In this document: one piece after another, positions 1 to 8,282 of the stretch
Layout: each line of letters starts with the position of its first letter
Numbering within the stretch: the stretch's first letter is position 1
Source: Treponema sp.
GTDB taxonomy: Bacteria; Spirochaetota; Spirochaetia; Treponematales; Breznakiellaceae
Length of the DNA: 47,244 nucleotides
Assembly (NCBI GenBank): GCA_031256635.1
Contig: JAIRQF010000183.1
Span: 1 to 47,244, forward strand
Direction of reading: 5' to 3'
The notes under the pieces: model-generated
Databases searched by the model: none
The model's input: only the letters and a program-made list of their open reading frames with translations
What the model was told of the DNA's origin: nothing
Translations under genes and position numbers: made by a program

Positions 1-71
1 TTTAGTTCCGTGAAGGTATGCCCTTCATCTCTATAGGCGACTGCGCACCGAATAAAATCTATACTATACAT
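1..71 (-). CDS. IS630-type transposase, N-terminal fragment cut by window edge
   Basis: An ATG at 71-69 opens a frame that runs leftward off the window. The 23 visible residues begin MYSIDF and continue to RDEGHTFTEL. This resembles the first helix-turn-helix of IS630-family transposases, whose N-termini commonly read like 'YSIDFR..V..Y..EGHTF.EL'. Only this short piece can be judged, so catalytic DDE residues are out of view and intactness is unknown. No clear Shine-Dalgarno site lies upstream and I could not identify a terminal inverted repeat in 72-106. It marks the left border region as mobile-element territory. Confidence 0.5.
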   Translation of the reverse strand, partial: MYSIDFIRCAVAYRDEGHTFTEL

Positions 72-106
72 ACTTTATTTATCGGTTTTTCTTCCAAATA
101 CTTAAA

Positions 107-559
107 TTAATTCACTATATTTAGGTAATTATTATTTTTATCTATTATAGAATAAGTTATAAATAATGTAACTGTTATTAAAGAAATAATTTTACCAAAT
201 TTTATTATTTCAATAAAATATTCATTTATAGAGTATTTAAAATCACAATTAAATATTTCCATTTCTTTTGATATATATTTTTCATTATTTTTTTCTTCTT
301 TAGTAAATTCTTTATTTAATTTTTCTAATGCCTTAGAAATATCAAGCTCCATTCTTGCAATTATTTCTTTTGACCTTTGACTAAAATAATTAAAAATGAA
401 GAAACAACTAATTGAAACTATAATATTGAAAATAAATAATAATTTTAAAAAGTAAATATTTAATATATTTATTACTAAATATATTAAAAATAAAACATTA
501 ATTATAAATATTCCAATGCAACAGATATAAAATATTCTAGATAATTCAAGATTTTTCAT
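107..559 (-). CDS. Small membrane protein, unknown function
   Basis: I prefer the ATG at 559-557 (MKNLELS) because AGAGG sits 7 nt upstream; the frame extends seven codons further to 580 but that start has no such site. The 150-residue product has three likely membrane segments: about residues 8-30, 36-57 and 125-143. A charged Lys/Glu-rich stretch (about 64-105), possibly a short coiled coil, lies between the second and third. I recognise no family. The gene is very AT-rich, like the operon to its right, and is separated from it by about 240 bp with two hairpin repeats. It could be an accessory gene of the island. Confidence 0.55.
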   Translation of the reverse strand: MKNLELSRIFYICCIGIFIINVLFLIYLVINILNIYFLKLLFIFNIIVSISCFFIFNYFSQRSKEIIARMELDISKALEKLNKEFTKEEKNNEKYISKEMEIFNCDFKYSINEYFIEIIKFGKIISLITVTLFITYSIIDKNNNYLNIVN

Positions 560-590
560 AATATACCTCTTTAAATACAATAATTGTTAG

Positions 591-623
591 CATTTTCCAA
601 AACTTAGTTAGTTTCGGAAAATG
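591..623. repeat. Hairpin repeat, AAACT/AGTTT family, copy 1
   Basis: The outer arms CATTTTCC (591-598) and GGAAAATG (616-623) are perfectly complementary. Inside them AAAACT pairs with AGTTT around a five-base loop, with one A/C mismatch between the two stems. The inner arm is shared with the copies at 23891-23920 and 23968-24007, while the outer arm differs in sequence but still pairs. Confidence 0.6.
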
Positions 624-671
624 TTTCTGAAAAAACGCCTAAATGCCGGTTTTTCTACTAAATTTATGGTT

Positions 672-702
672 GCTTTTCAAAAAACAGAAGTTTTGGAAAA
701 GC
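672..702. repeat. Hairpin repeat, related copy 2
   Basis: GCTTTTC (672-678) pairs with GAAAAGC (696-702). After one mismatch, AAAA pairs with TTTT around a short loop. It sits 50 bp from copy 1, and the sequence between them (around 636-656, 'CCTAAATGCCGG' then a T run) resembles the spacer between the hairpins at 23920-23968. Confidence 0.5.
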
Positions 703-801
703 CTCTTGCAATTATATATATATTGATCTATACATCAGAAGCTAGACATAAATAATTTTTATATGTATGATTTTTCATACATATTACCCAATTTCGCTTA
801 A

Positions 802-1038
802 CTAATTAAACGCGATATTATTTGTTTTTATCAAAGATACATTAAGTTTCGAATCATAATTTTCATCACTTCGTTCAAACATCCAACTACCATTCATATT
901 AGCTCTAATTTTACTCAACGCCATTTGATAAATATGCCATTTTAAATGACCTTCATAAAAAGCTTCGTGAATAATTTCTTCTGACGCTATTAAATCTTCT
1001 TCTCCTGCATATCTTGATTTATTTTTATTCCATTTCAT
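802..1038 (-). CDS. Hypothetical 78-residue protein, last gene of the ATPase/FlhA-like operon
   Basis: The start ATG (1038-1036) overlaps the TGA stop of the phosphatase gene as ATGA, so translation is probably coupled. The product is soluble and charged, with a Lys/Asn-rich start, an acidic helix (about residues 12-30, 'GEEDLIASEEIIHEAF') and a Trp-containing middle. I recognise no domain. Its position at the end of a tightly packed operon suggests it works with the upstream phosphatase or membrane protein, but nothing in the sequence says how. Confidence 0.5.
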   Translation of the reverse strand: MKWNKNKSRYAGEEDLIASEEIIHEAFYEGHLKWHIYQMALSKIRANMNGSWMFERSDENYDSKLNVSLIKTNNIAFN

Positions 1039-1724
1039 AAATTAAATTTTCCACTTAACTTATTTCTCAGCAATTCAACTTCTTCCGCAGACAATCCTAA
1101 TTTACATCTAAGGTAAGTTTCAGCGATATGCTGTAGATTTTGTTCGTTTATAATTTGCGAGTTACTCATTGCAGATAAAATTTGCATTACAGTCGCCTCA
1201 TCGGCTTTTTTTGCGTCATAAATACTTGATTCAAAAATGCTGTTAAACGATTTAAGATAATCATTAATAACATCATCTAATGACGCTCCCATAAAAGATT
1301 CAATAACCATACAAACAAAACCTGTTCTGTCCACTCCTGCATGACAATGGATTAAATATGATCTTTCTCTATGAATAATAAATTGTAAAGTTTTTTTTAA
1401 TTTTTTATTAAAACTGACGCTTGTACAATTAAAATCCATACCAAGCGCAATAACTCGTCCGCTTCTAAAGAGGCTGCTATACCAGGGAGCAATCACTGAT
1501 TTTCCGGTAATTCCTGATATTGTATCACATAGATTGATTACTGTTTTAATTTGTACTTTAGAAACCAACAGAGAAATAGTCTTTTCCTGTTTATTGTCTT
1601 TTATTGGATGACTGCTTCGGTATAATGTATTTGGAGCAATGCTTCCCATACAAACTTCACGAAAATTCACAGTATGAGCGCTAAAAAACGCGATTTCTTT
1701 ATTTTTCATTATAATTTTTCCCAT
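1035..1724 (-). CDS. Cys-based tyrosine phosphatase (Y_phosphatase3-like)
   Basis: The protein carries the phosphatase P-loop HCHAGVDRTG, matching HCxxGxxR(T/S), near residue 127. The Cys would be the nucleophile and the Arg would bind phosphate. The N-terminal 'APNTLYRSSHP' and 'INLCDT' segments are typical of bacterial tyrosine phosphatases of the Y_phosphatase3 family, which can act on phosphotyrosine or phosphoinositides. There is no signal peptide, so it should be cytoplasmic. Two starts are possible: ATG at 1724 (MGKIIM) or ATG at 1709, the latter fused to the upstream stop as TAATG with GGGA about 10 nt before it. I slightly favour 1709. The gene overlaps both neighbours in the operon. 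Its substrate is unknown; the adjacent membrane protein or ATPase are candidates by context only. Confidence 0.8.
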   Translation of the reverse strand: MGKIIMKNKEIAFFSAHTVNFREVCMGSIAPNTLYRSSHPIKDNKQEKTISLLVSKVQIKTVINLCDTISGITGKSVIAPWYSSLFRSGRVIALGMDFNCTSVSFNKKLKKTLQFIIHRERSYLIHCHAGVDRTGFVCMVIESFMGASLDDVINDYLKSFNSIFESSIYDAKKADEATVMQILSAMSNSQIINEQNLQHIAETYLRCKLGLSAEEVELLRNKLSGKFNL

Positions 1725-2833
1725 GTTCCATTATACTTTTCATATCTGCCTTCGATATTTGAAATACTTATCTTATTATCTGAAATAAAATATTTCCCTC
1801 TTACTGTTTCAACGAATATTTGCCAAAAAAATATTCCTTTTGCATGAGTTGATGTTAAAGTAAAACAATTGTCTTCTAATTCTATTTTACCCTTTCCATA
1901 ACGGTATCCATTTAGAAAACTTATATAAGTACCACTTTTTATTCTAAGTTCAAAATCATTACATTTCCATTTTCCATCAAAAGTTCCGTTTGTGTTTTTA
2001 GTTTCAATTATTGGCAAAGCCGAACGTGTAACACTAATGCTAACTGCCAATGAAATTATAAATATTGGAAGAAAAAATACAACACCGCTTCCAATAGAAA
2101 TATATAAATAAAATTTTAATGCTTCTAAAAATACTGCTTCATGAAGTAGATAATCTATTATTATTCCGCCCAGAATTATATAAATTATAAAGAATAAAGC
2201 AAATTTAGTATTTCCTGATATAAATTTCATTACAGCATTTAATGAACAATAAAAATTAGATTCTTTTTGAATCTCCTGTTTTCTTAATTGAGCTTGTCCT
2301 TCGGTTATTTCATCCGCGCTATATTCAACTTCAATTGCCATCATTTTAACTTGCATACTATCAAGTTTAAATCTTGCCGCCACTTTAGTTAAACGCGTTC
2401 CTCCCTTTGTGACAATTATAATCATTAATAAAAGAATTATTATTAACAAAATAAAACCTGACCATAAACTTGCGGTTTCGCCTGTACCGGCAATTAAGTA
2501 TGATATAAAACGAATTATCCTCCCATTATACTCAGAACCGTTTGACAAAATAGTCTTTATAATTGATATATTAATTACAGGTGTGAATGCTGTCGAAACC
2601 AATAATGCGGTTGGAAATAAAGAAAAGTCTGTCATTCTCTTTGTGTTTAAAACTATTAATAAAATCAATACGGCAAATAAAATATTTAATCCTGTGAATA
2701 TATCCAATATTATTACAGGAAACGGTATAACAATAAATAAAACTATTAAAAATATTGCAAACCCAAGGAATGATGTTGTAAGCTTGCTAAAAATTTCTTT
2801 AATTTTTTTTATAAATACTCTCCTTATTACCAT
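1709..2833 (-). CDS. FlhA/SctV-like export-gate membrane domain fused to a small beta-rich domain
   Basis: Residues 20-275 follow the membrane half of FlhA/SctV, the type III export gate, along their length. Landmarks are 'IPFPVIILDIFTGLNI' (36-51), 'FSLFPTALLVST' (70-81), the FHIPEP loop with 'VTKGG', 'VAARFKLDSM' and 'KQEIQKESNFY' (141-195), and 'GSGVVFFLP' then 'SVTRS' (248-271). Canonical FlhA then has about 350 residues of cytoplasmic domain. Here there are only about 90 residues (282-374) of alternating beta-like character with NGTFDGKW at the start and NGTWEKL at the end, like the small lipocalin-like modules common in Treponema proteins. No other flagellar or type III gene is nearby. 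Start: ATG 2833 lacks a Shine-Dalgarno site, while AAGGAG lies inside the frame just before Ile8 (ATA), so the true start is uncertain. The upstream AAA+ gene ends 30 nt away and the downstream phosphatase overlaps. Confidence 0.75.
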   Translation of the reverse strand: MVIRRVFIKKIKEIFSKLTTSFLGFAIFLIVLFIVIPFPVIILDIFTGLNILFAVLILLIVLNTKRMTDFSLFPTALLVSTAFTPVINISIIKTILSNGSEYNGRIIRFISYLIAGTGETASLWSGFILLIIILLLMIIIVTKGGTRLTKVAARFKLDSMQVKMMAIEVEYSADEITEGQAQLRKQEIQKESNFYCSLNAVMKFISGNTKFALFFIIYIILGGIIIDYLLHEAVFLEALKFYLYISIGSGVVFFLPIFIISLAVSISVTRSALPIIETKNTNGTFDGKWKCNDFELRIKSGTYISFLNGYRYGKGKIELEDNCFTLTSTHAKGIFFWQIFVETVRGKYFISDNKISISNIEGRYEKYNGTWEKL

Positions 2834-2863
2834 GTTGGATATTTATAAGATTTACTCATTAAA

Positions 2864-4576
2864 CTACGTCCCAAATCCAATTTTTTTATTGGCATTAAAT
2901 CTATTAAAAATTTCATCTTTGCAATACTGTGTCAGGTTATCTGTTAAGAGTTCTTCGCCGCTAAGTATCGCGTCAACTTCAACTTTTCGCGCGATGTTTT
3001 CAATCTGACCGCCTGAAATTTCAAATTCTTTAGCAAGTTTAATAACACCATCATCAGAAAGTTGCGGCAGCATTGTATGCCAGATATTCTTACGGCTTTC
3101 CATGCAAGGTTTTTCAAAAGTAATTTTAAATAAAAACCTCCGCTCATAAGCTTTATCCATATTCTGAATCAAGTTAGATGTTGCGATTAGTATACCGGAA
3201 AGATTTTCAATTTCCTGTAAGATAATATTTTGTATGGTATTTTCTGTCTGATCAATTGTACCATTACCGCTGCCGATTTCATGTCTTTTACCGATTATAG
3301 CATCGGCTTCATTTATTAATAAGATAGGAACTATCTTTGATAATTCCACAAGTCTGCGATAAGTATTAAAAATTCCTTTTATTATCTTTTCGCTTCCTCC
3401 ATACCACATACATTTTGTGTCTGAAATATCAACAAATAAAATATCACGTTTTGTTTCCAGGGCAATTTGATATACCGTTTCAGTTTTTCCCGTTCCAGGA
3501 CCGCCTGAAAACAAACATGCAAGACCTTTTCGCATCCCTTTATCATTTAATCTTTTAATAATTTGGCTGTTATTTTCTTCCTGTAAAAGGGACGTTAATT
3601 TTTGTATTTCGCCTGTTTCCCTTGAATTATAATACATCAGCTTTTTATTAATGTTTTTATATCTAATAATATTTCTATTATTTATAATGTCATCATTTAA
3701 TTCGCTGAATAAATCTTTTTTGGCATTGTCCGTTAGTTTCCAGGTATCTTGCTTTGCGAATCCGTTATCATTGGCATATTCAACCAGTTTCATTTCCATT
3801 AAAATATGTTTCCCGCCAATTAATGCGTCTTGCAATTCCATATAATCAAGAAGACTATCATACATAAATTCTAATTGATAAAACATAATATCATCATATT
3901 GTTTATTTCTGAATAAATGACAGAAACACAAAAGTATTATTAAGTTATCATCGTCAAGATCATAATTCTTGATTTTTTGGCAGAATAAAAGGTGCATATT
4001 ATGATTAATAATATCCAGAATTTCCAGTTTCATGGATTCATATGTATATTCTTCATCTTCTCTTTCTTTAAATACTCGTTTAATATAAGTAAAAAATTTA
4101 TAGATTGAAAAATTGTTTATTTTTTTATGTTTTAACTCCTCATTTAATAAAAGTGATTCTTGAAAATTACTAGGAATACGAAATGATATACCATCTGTAC
4201 TGCGTTTACATCTGATTATCTTCATTCTTTCCAATGTTTCAAATTCTTTTATATACTTTAATATTTTTACTCTGCTGCAACGCAGTGATTCAGCAATTTC
4301 ATTAATTTTATTATATTCATCACTATCTTTATTCAATAAATGAGAGAAGATAACTGCCTGCAAAGGACTTATATGCAGTTTTTTGGCAATAAAATCGAAA
4401 TGAATTTTTCCTTTTGCTATACATTTTTCAATTCCGTATTTTCTAGAAACAGAAAGTATTTTCTCAATGTGATCTAAAATATCCATTTCTTTAACTGCAA
4501 AGCTGTTAAACAAACCGGCTGCATCTGAGGATAATTTTTCTTTGCTGCCTTTTAATAATAATTTCATGCTAACCAT
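2864..4576 (-). CDS. AAA+ ATPase with N-terminal winged-helix-like region
   Basis: The C-terminal third is a classical AAA module: Walker A GGPGTGKT (358-365), Walker B ILLINEAD (418-425), sensor 1 'ATSN' (465-468), two candidate arginine fingers R479-R480 ('YERRF'), and a sensor 2-like 'SGGQIENIAR' (521-530). This is the CDC48/FtsH-like AAA type, not the F1-like FliI ATPase of flagellar export. The first 150 residues look like a winged helix, with 'INEIAESLRCSRVKILKYIKEFETL' spanning about 91-115. The middle (150-350) is helical and unassigned. It is the first gene of the leftward operon; a possible promoter lies at 4622-4650. A chaperone, remodeller or DNA-linked regulator are all possible. 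No transmembrane segment is seen, so it should be cytoplasmic. Confidence 0.75.
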   Translation of the reverse strand: MVSMKLLLKGSKEKLSSDAAGLFNSFAVKEMDILDHIEKILSVSRKYGIEKCIAKGKIHFDFIAKKLHISPLQAVIFSHLLNKDSDEYNKINEIAESLRCSRVKILKYIKEFETLERMKIIRCKRSTDGISFRIPSNFQESLLLNEELKHKKINNFSIYKFFTYIKRVFKEREDEEYTYESMKLEILDIINHNMHLLFCQKIKNYDLDDDNLIILLCFCHLFRNKQYDDIMFYQLEFMYDSLLDYMELQDALIGGKHILMEMKLVEYANDNGFAKQDTWKLTDNAKKDLFSELNDDIINNRNIIRYKNINKKLMYYNSRETGEIQKLTSLLQEENNSQIIKRLNDKGMRKGLACLFSGGPGTGKTETVYQIALETKRDILFVDISDTKCMWYGGSEKIIKGIFNTYRRLVELSKIVPILLINEADAIIGKRHEIGSGNGTIDQTENTIQNIILQEIENLSGILIATSNLIQNMDKAYERRFLFKITFEKPCMESRKNIWHTMLPQLSDDGVIKLAKEFEISGGQIENIARKVEVDAILSGEELLTDNLTQYCKDEIFNRFNANKKIGFGT

Positions 4577-4919
4577 AACTTATATCAGATTGGTCTATCA
4601 CTGGATGCTAGAGCGAAATATATTTTAACGACCAAGCCAGTCTGAGCCAAGTTCAACCTCTATTTCTGCCATATTTTAAAAAATATGTTTTAAATATTAA
4701 GTATGATCATTGTAAACTTTGCAAGGAAGACAAGTAATGGCAATTGTTTTAAGATTTGTTCGGATTCATCTGGTTTACCTTGCTTGCCTAATTAAAAACC
4801 TTTACAGTAAAAGCGGCTTTTCCTTTGTATAAAAATTGTATAATTTACCGAATTCTGTTTATATTATTTAAAAACATACAAAAACATTTTGAAAAAATAG
4901 GTTTTATAACAGAAATTAA
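4577..4919. other. Non-coding gap, 343 bp
   Basis: An AT-rich stretch between the AAA+ gene and the broken DUF1016 gene. Apart from a candidate leftward promoter at 4622-4650 I see no open frame with a ribosome site, no repeat and no RNA gene. Confidence 0.5.
4622..4650 (-). promoter_or_regulatory. Candidate sigma70-type promoter for the AAA+/FlhA-like operon
   Basis: On the minus strand TTGGCT (4650-4645) is followed after 17 nt by TAAAAT (4627-4622), about 46 nt before the AAA+ start codon. Five of six bases match at -10 and three at -35. It is a spacing-based guess in AT-rich DNA. Confidence 0.35.
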
Positions 4920-5954
4920 TTATTTTTTATCACTAAACTGGACTTTTAAAATCTCTTTTTGCCGTTCAATTTCTGCAATAAGTTCATCTTCAGTGGGCAG
5001 ATAAGGCATATATTTTGCTGCGAACAACTGCTGGCTTTCATTTAGGACAGAGTATCTTGCAATGGTTTTATCGGTTTCAGTACATAATAAAATGCCAATG
5101 GTAGGATTGTCCCCCTCCCGTTTTTTTAGATCATCAAACATTCTGACATACATATCAAGCTGTCCGATGTCTTGATGAGTGATTTTTTTTGTTTTTATCT
5201 CTATGAGCACAAAGCACTTCAGAATGTAATTATAAAAAACCAGATCGATGTAGAATTCCGCTGTATCGGTTTATATATGCTGCTGACGGGAAACAAAGGC
5301 AAAGCCTTTTCCTAATTCAAGAAGGAAATGTTGAATGTGATCTATGATAGCTTTTTCAAGTTCTTCCTCGATATAGCCGGAATTTGCAGGTAGTCCAAGA
5401 AATTCAAGAACAGCCGGATTTTTTATAAATTCCAGTTTATCCAGTTGAAGTCCCGCAGTTTTCTCTTCCATTTCTGATACGACAGGCTCTTTTATCTGGG
5501 AAGATAAAAGCCGCTGATAATAAAGAGTGGAAATATTTCTGTCCAGAGTTCTTACAGACCAATTATTGGCGGCAGCTTCGGTTAGGTAATAATTTATGGC
5601 GTTTTTATCTGAAAGGCGCATAATAAGCTTAAAATGAGACCATGATAGATTTGGCATACAGTGTGTGCCAAATTCGATATCCTTAAAAGTCAAATAAAAT
5701 TGCCTGAAATTTCGTAAATTCCGTTCGCCAAAACCCTCTCCAAACTCGTTTTTAAGCTCTTCAGAAAGCGTTTTTATTATTTCCTGACCGTATTCCGCTC
5801 TTTGTTTGCCCTGTTGTTCTTCTTCGATGATTCGTTTACCTATCAGCCAATAGGCTTCTACCATTACGGTATTAATCGCTGTATATGCTCTTTTTCTGGC
5901 AGAGATGATTATTTGTTTTATGTCGGTGATGTATTGATTTTTTATTATTGACAA
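4920..5954 (-). pseudogene. DUF1016 (YhcG-type) PD-(D/E)xK nuclease gene with an in-frame stop
   Basis: Two stretches that look like separate genes are one reading frame interrupted by a single TAA at 5273-5271. The N-terminal part (227 residues, TTG start at 5954 with AAGGAG 6-7 nt upstream) is the helical DUF1016_N domain ('AYWLIGKRIIEEEQQG', 'NLRNFRQFY', 'LSWSHF'). Directly after the stop the same frame continues TDTAEFYIDLVFYN and then IEIKTK, the PD-(D/E)xK active site with Asp in 'YID' and Glu/Lys in 'EIK'. It goes on to 'HQDIGQLDMYVR' and the usual C-terminus. A sense codon, probably Lys or Tyr, would normally stand at the stop. Without readthrough the nuclease core is lost. Family members are linked to phage defence and recombination. 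An internal GTG at 5210 could only make a fragment lacking the first Asp. Confidence 0.8.
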
Positions 5955-6186
5955 TGATTACTCCTTATTATTTATCTAGGTACTCGAAATCAAGCTTATT
6001 AGAATATAAAAGATATTTACCAAGTTTAACATATAGTCATAGATGAGACAATTATCGATAAATAGTCTTAATAAAATATTTAATGTAATTCCAACTTAAT
6101 ATCACTCAATCTCAATAAATTTGCATAAAATACCTATACCTCAGGTTGTCGGAACATCTTACATTTTGAAAACAAAATCAATTTGT

Positions 6187-6210
6187 AAGGAGTTTTTTAT
6201 GCACAGATAA
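6187..6210 (+). promoter_or_regulatory. Ribosome binding site and three-codon frame (MHR-stop) before the helicase
   Basis: AAGGAG (6187-6192) precedes an ATG at 6199-6201 with ideal spacing. The frame reads Met-His-Arg-TAA (stop 6208-6210). The helicase ATG at 6214 is in the same frame one codon later. The original start was probably 6199, with the TAA a later mutation, or else the helicase is now translated by reinitiation. Confidence 0.55.
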
Positions 6211-6213
6211 AGT

Positions 6214-7611
6214 ATGGCAAGCGGCACAGAAGATGTTCTCAGAGAGGAAGCGGTTCATCTTCGTATTCATCAGCTTCAAATGGGGTTGCTGCAGTTCACG
6301 GATTCAACTACGGCATACAGAATGTTAAAGAAATACGGAAGCGATATTCGTTACATCGCGCCGTGGAAGAAATGGGTTGTCTGGAACGGTACGCATTGGG
6401 TTGCGGACAGCGGAGCGCTTATCTATACAAAAGCGCTTGATGTAGTTCGCAGTATTTATACAGAAATTTATAAAACCGCCGACTATAGGGAACGTGTTGA
6501 AATTGAAAAGTACGCTATTCAGAGTGAATCTGTCAGGCGGAGAAAAGCGTTTGTCGAAGGTGCGAGCTTCATTCCTGAACTAAACGCTACTGTCGATGAT
6601 CTTGATCCTAACCCATGGCTGTTGAATGTGGAGAATGGGACGATTGATTTGCGTACAGGTGAACTTATGCCGCATAAACAAGAAGACAGAATTACTAAGA
6701 TGGCAAAGGTATGTTATGATAAAAACGCTGACTGCCCGAAGTGGAAACAGTTCATTCGGGAAATCATGGATTACAAAAGCGATTTGATTACGTTTTTACA
6801 AACAGCCGCAGGCTGGTCAATTAGCGGTGATATTAGCGAGCAATCTATGTTCATTCTTTATGGTACAGGAGCAAACGGGAAAAGCACGTTTTTAAATGTC
6901 ATTATGACTCTTCTGGGCGATTACGCTACTTCAACGTATGCTGAAACATTTATGAAGCGTAGTAACGACACAGCGACTAATGATATTGCGAGGCTGAGGG
7001 GGACACGGTTTGTTACAACTGCGGAAACTGAACAAGGTAAACGGCTGTCTGAACATTTGATTAAACAGGCTACAGGTAATGACCAACTTACCGCGCGGTT
7101 TCTGTACGGCGAGTATTTTAATTTTTTACCTACTTTAAAAATATTTATGGCGAGCAACCACAAGCCTGTTATAAAGGGAACTGATCACGGTATCTGGAGA
7201 CGGATTAAATTAATTCCTTTTACAACAAGGATAACCGATGACAAAATGGATAAGACTTTGGAAGAAAAACTGCTTGCAGAAAAATCAGGTATTCTTAACT
7301 GGCTGATTGAAGGTATGCTTCGCTGGCGTAAAGATGGACTGAACACGCCGCCGATTATTCTGAATGCTACTGACGAATATCGAGGGGAGATGGATGTTAT
7401 CGGGAATTTTATCAAGGAACGTTGCGTACAGAAACAAGGTGTTATGGTTCGAGCGAGAGAACTATTTCAAGCATATCAGGATTGGTGCGATGAGAACAAT
7501 GAGCTTGCAACCAGCGAGAGGATGTTCGGGATGCGGATGAAGGAGCTTGGTATGGCGCAGAAGCGGACTTCGGAGGCTCGGTATTGGGTTGATATTGGGA
7601 TACAGGCTTAA
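6214..7611 (+). CDS. Phage/plasmid P4-type SF3 helicase (D5 N-like plus helicase core)
   Basis: The 465-residue protein matches the C-terminal half of P4-family phage/plasmid primase-helicases. The D5 N-like part has 'WVVWNGTHWVADSG' and 'NPWLLNVENGTIDLRTGEL'. The SF3 helicase motifs follow: Walker A GTGANGKST (about 216-224), motif B around 'FVTTAETEQGKRL' (about 268-280), and motif C 'KIFMASNHKP'. The archaeo-eukaryotic primase domain that precedes this in full-length members is absent. The start at 6214 has no ribosome site of its own; the good one serves an ATG at 6199 that meets a TAA after three codons. GC content and codon use are closer to the core genome than to the AT-rich operon on the left. 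It is probably the surviving replication gene of a decayed prophage, satellite or integrative plasmid; no integrase or capsid gene is visible. Confidence 0.85.
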   Translation: MASGTEDVLREEAVHLRIHQLQMGLLQFTDSTTAYRMLKKYGSDIRYIAPWKKWVVWNGTHWVADSGALIYTKALDVVRSIYTEIYKTADYRERVEIEKYAIQSESVRRRKAFVEGASFIPELNATVDDLDPNPWLLNVENGTIDLRTGELMPHKQEDRITKMAKVCYDKNADCPKWKQFIREIMDYKSDLITFLQTAAGWSISGDISEQSMFILYGTGANGKSTFLNVIMTLLGDYATSTYAETFMKRSNDTATNDIARLRGTRFVTTAETEQGKRLSEHLIKQATGNDQLTARFLYGEYFNFLPTLKIFMASNHKPVIKGTDHGIWRRIKLIPFTTRITDDKMDKTLEEKLLAEKSGILNWLIEGMLRWRKDGLNTPPIILNATDEYRGEMDVIGNFIKERCVQKQGVMVRARELFQAYQDWCDENNELATSERMFGMRMKELGMAQKRTSEARYWVDIGIQA

Positions 7612-8166
7612 GGCTTTCTCCTGTTTTCCCCCGTGCCCCCTTTAGGTTGGGTAATGAAAGCATGAGTTGTGTTTTATCTGACTGTCATTATTGATATTGT
7701 TTGTTATTGAGATAGCGGCAGTTGTTTTAATTGATACGAAATTTTTTAATGAAAAATACTGGTTACATTAATTTTTACAGAAAGTTACAAAAGATGGCAA
7801 TTTTTGAGGGACGCGCACGCCCCTTTAATAAAAAAATTCCTCACTTGCGAGGTGTAATTTCAAAAATTAAGCGTCATTTTATCGAATATATGCTACATTG
7901 AAAATCGTGATACTAATGAGTATAAAGAGATATTATTTACTCTCTTATAATATAAATTCTCTTTTTATTTTGCTTATGCTTTCTAAAAAAGTAAATATAA
8001 TAATAAATAAGATATATATAGAGGTATCCCAAAATTTGGTATCACTACATACATACTACATTTTTTTCCCTCGCCAAAGACTGAATAAATCTCGTCACTT
8101 TCAAGGATTTTTTAAGCAGTTTCTTTTTCATTTTTTCAATGTTGTGGCGGGGCAAGAGCCAATTAA

Positions 8167-8282
8167 AGCCATCACTCGGTTAGCAGTCCGCTATGGCAGT
8201 AAGAGGGCTATTAATCATCACTTACAAGGCTACCGCTGGTCTGCCGAACCGTAACGTAACGAAGTGAAGTGTAGGTGAGGCT
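8167..8282. other. Candidate nested stem structure
   Basis: Four short helices nest without crossing. AGCC-a-TCAC (8167-8175) pairs with GTGAGGCT (8275-8282), CGGTT (8177-8181) with AACCG (8247-8251), GGCAG (8195-8199) with CTGCC (8241-8245), and TAAG (8200-8203) with CTTA (8221-8224). Each helix alone could be chance; the nesting is what makes the region notable. Confidence 0.25.

Noticed and set aside
2409-3008. Rightward 199-codon frame opposite the FlhA-like gene
   Set aside because: Antisense shadow of a clearly recognisable gene; Asn/Ile-rich as expected from reversed AT-rich membrane codons.
4920-5210. Separate 96-residue gene starting at the GTG at 5210
   Set aside because: Continuous in frame with the upstream DUF1016 part; it is the downstream half of one broken gene.
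7646-7652. Second GTTGGGT core as a possible attC site
   Set aside because: No inverse core or pairing arm upstream, and it lies just after the helicase stop; a lone heptamer is expected by chance.
7898-8254. Rightward open frame of 118 codons in the non-coding tract
   Set aside because: No ribosome site, composition unlike a protein, and it runs into the structured repeats.
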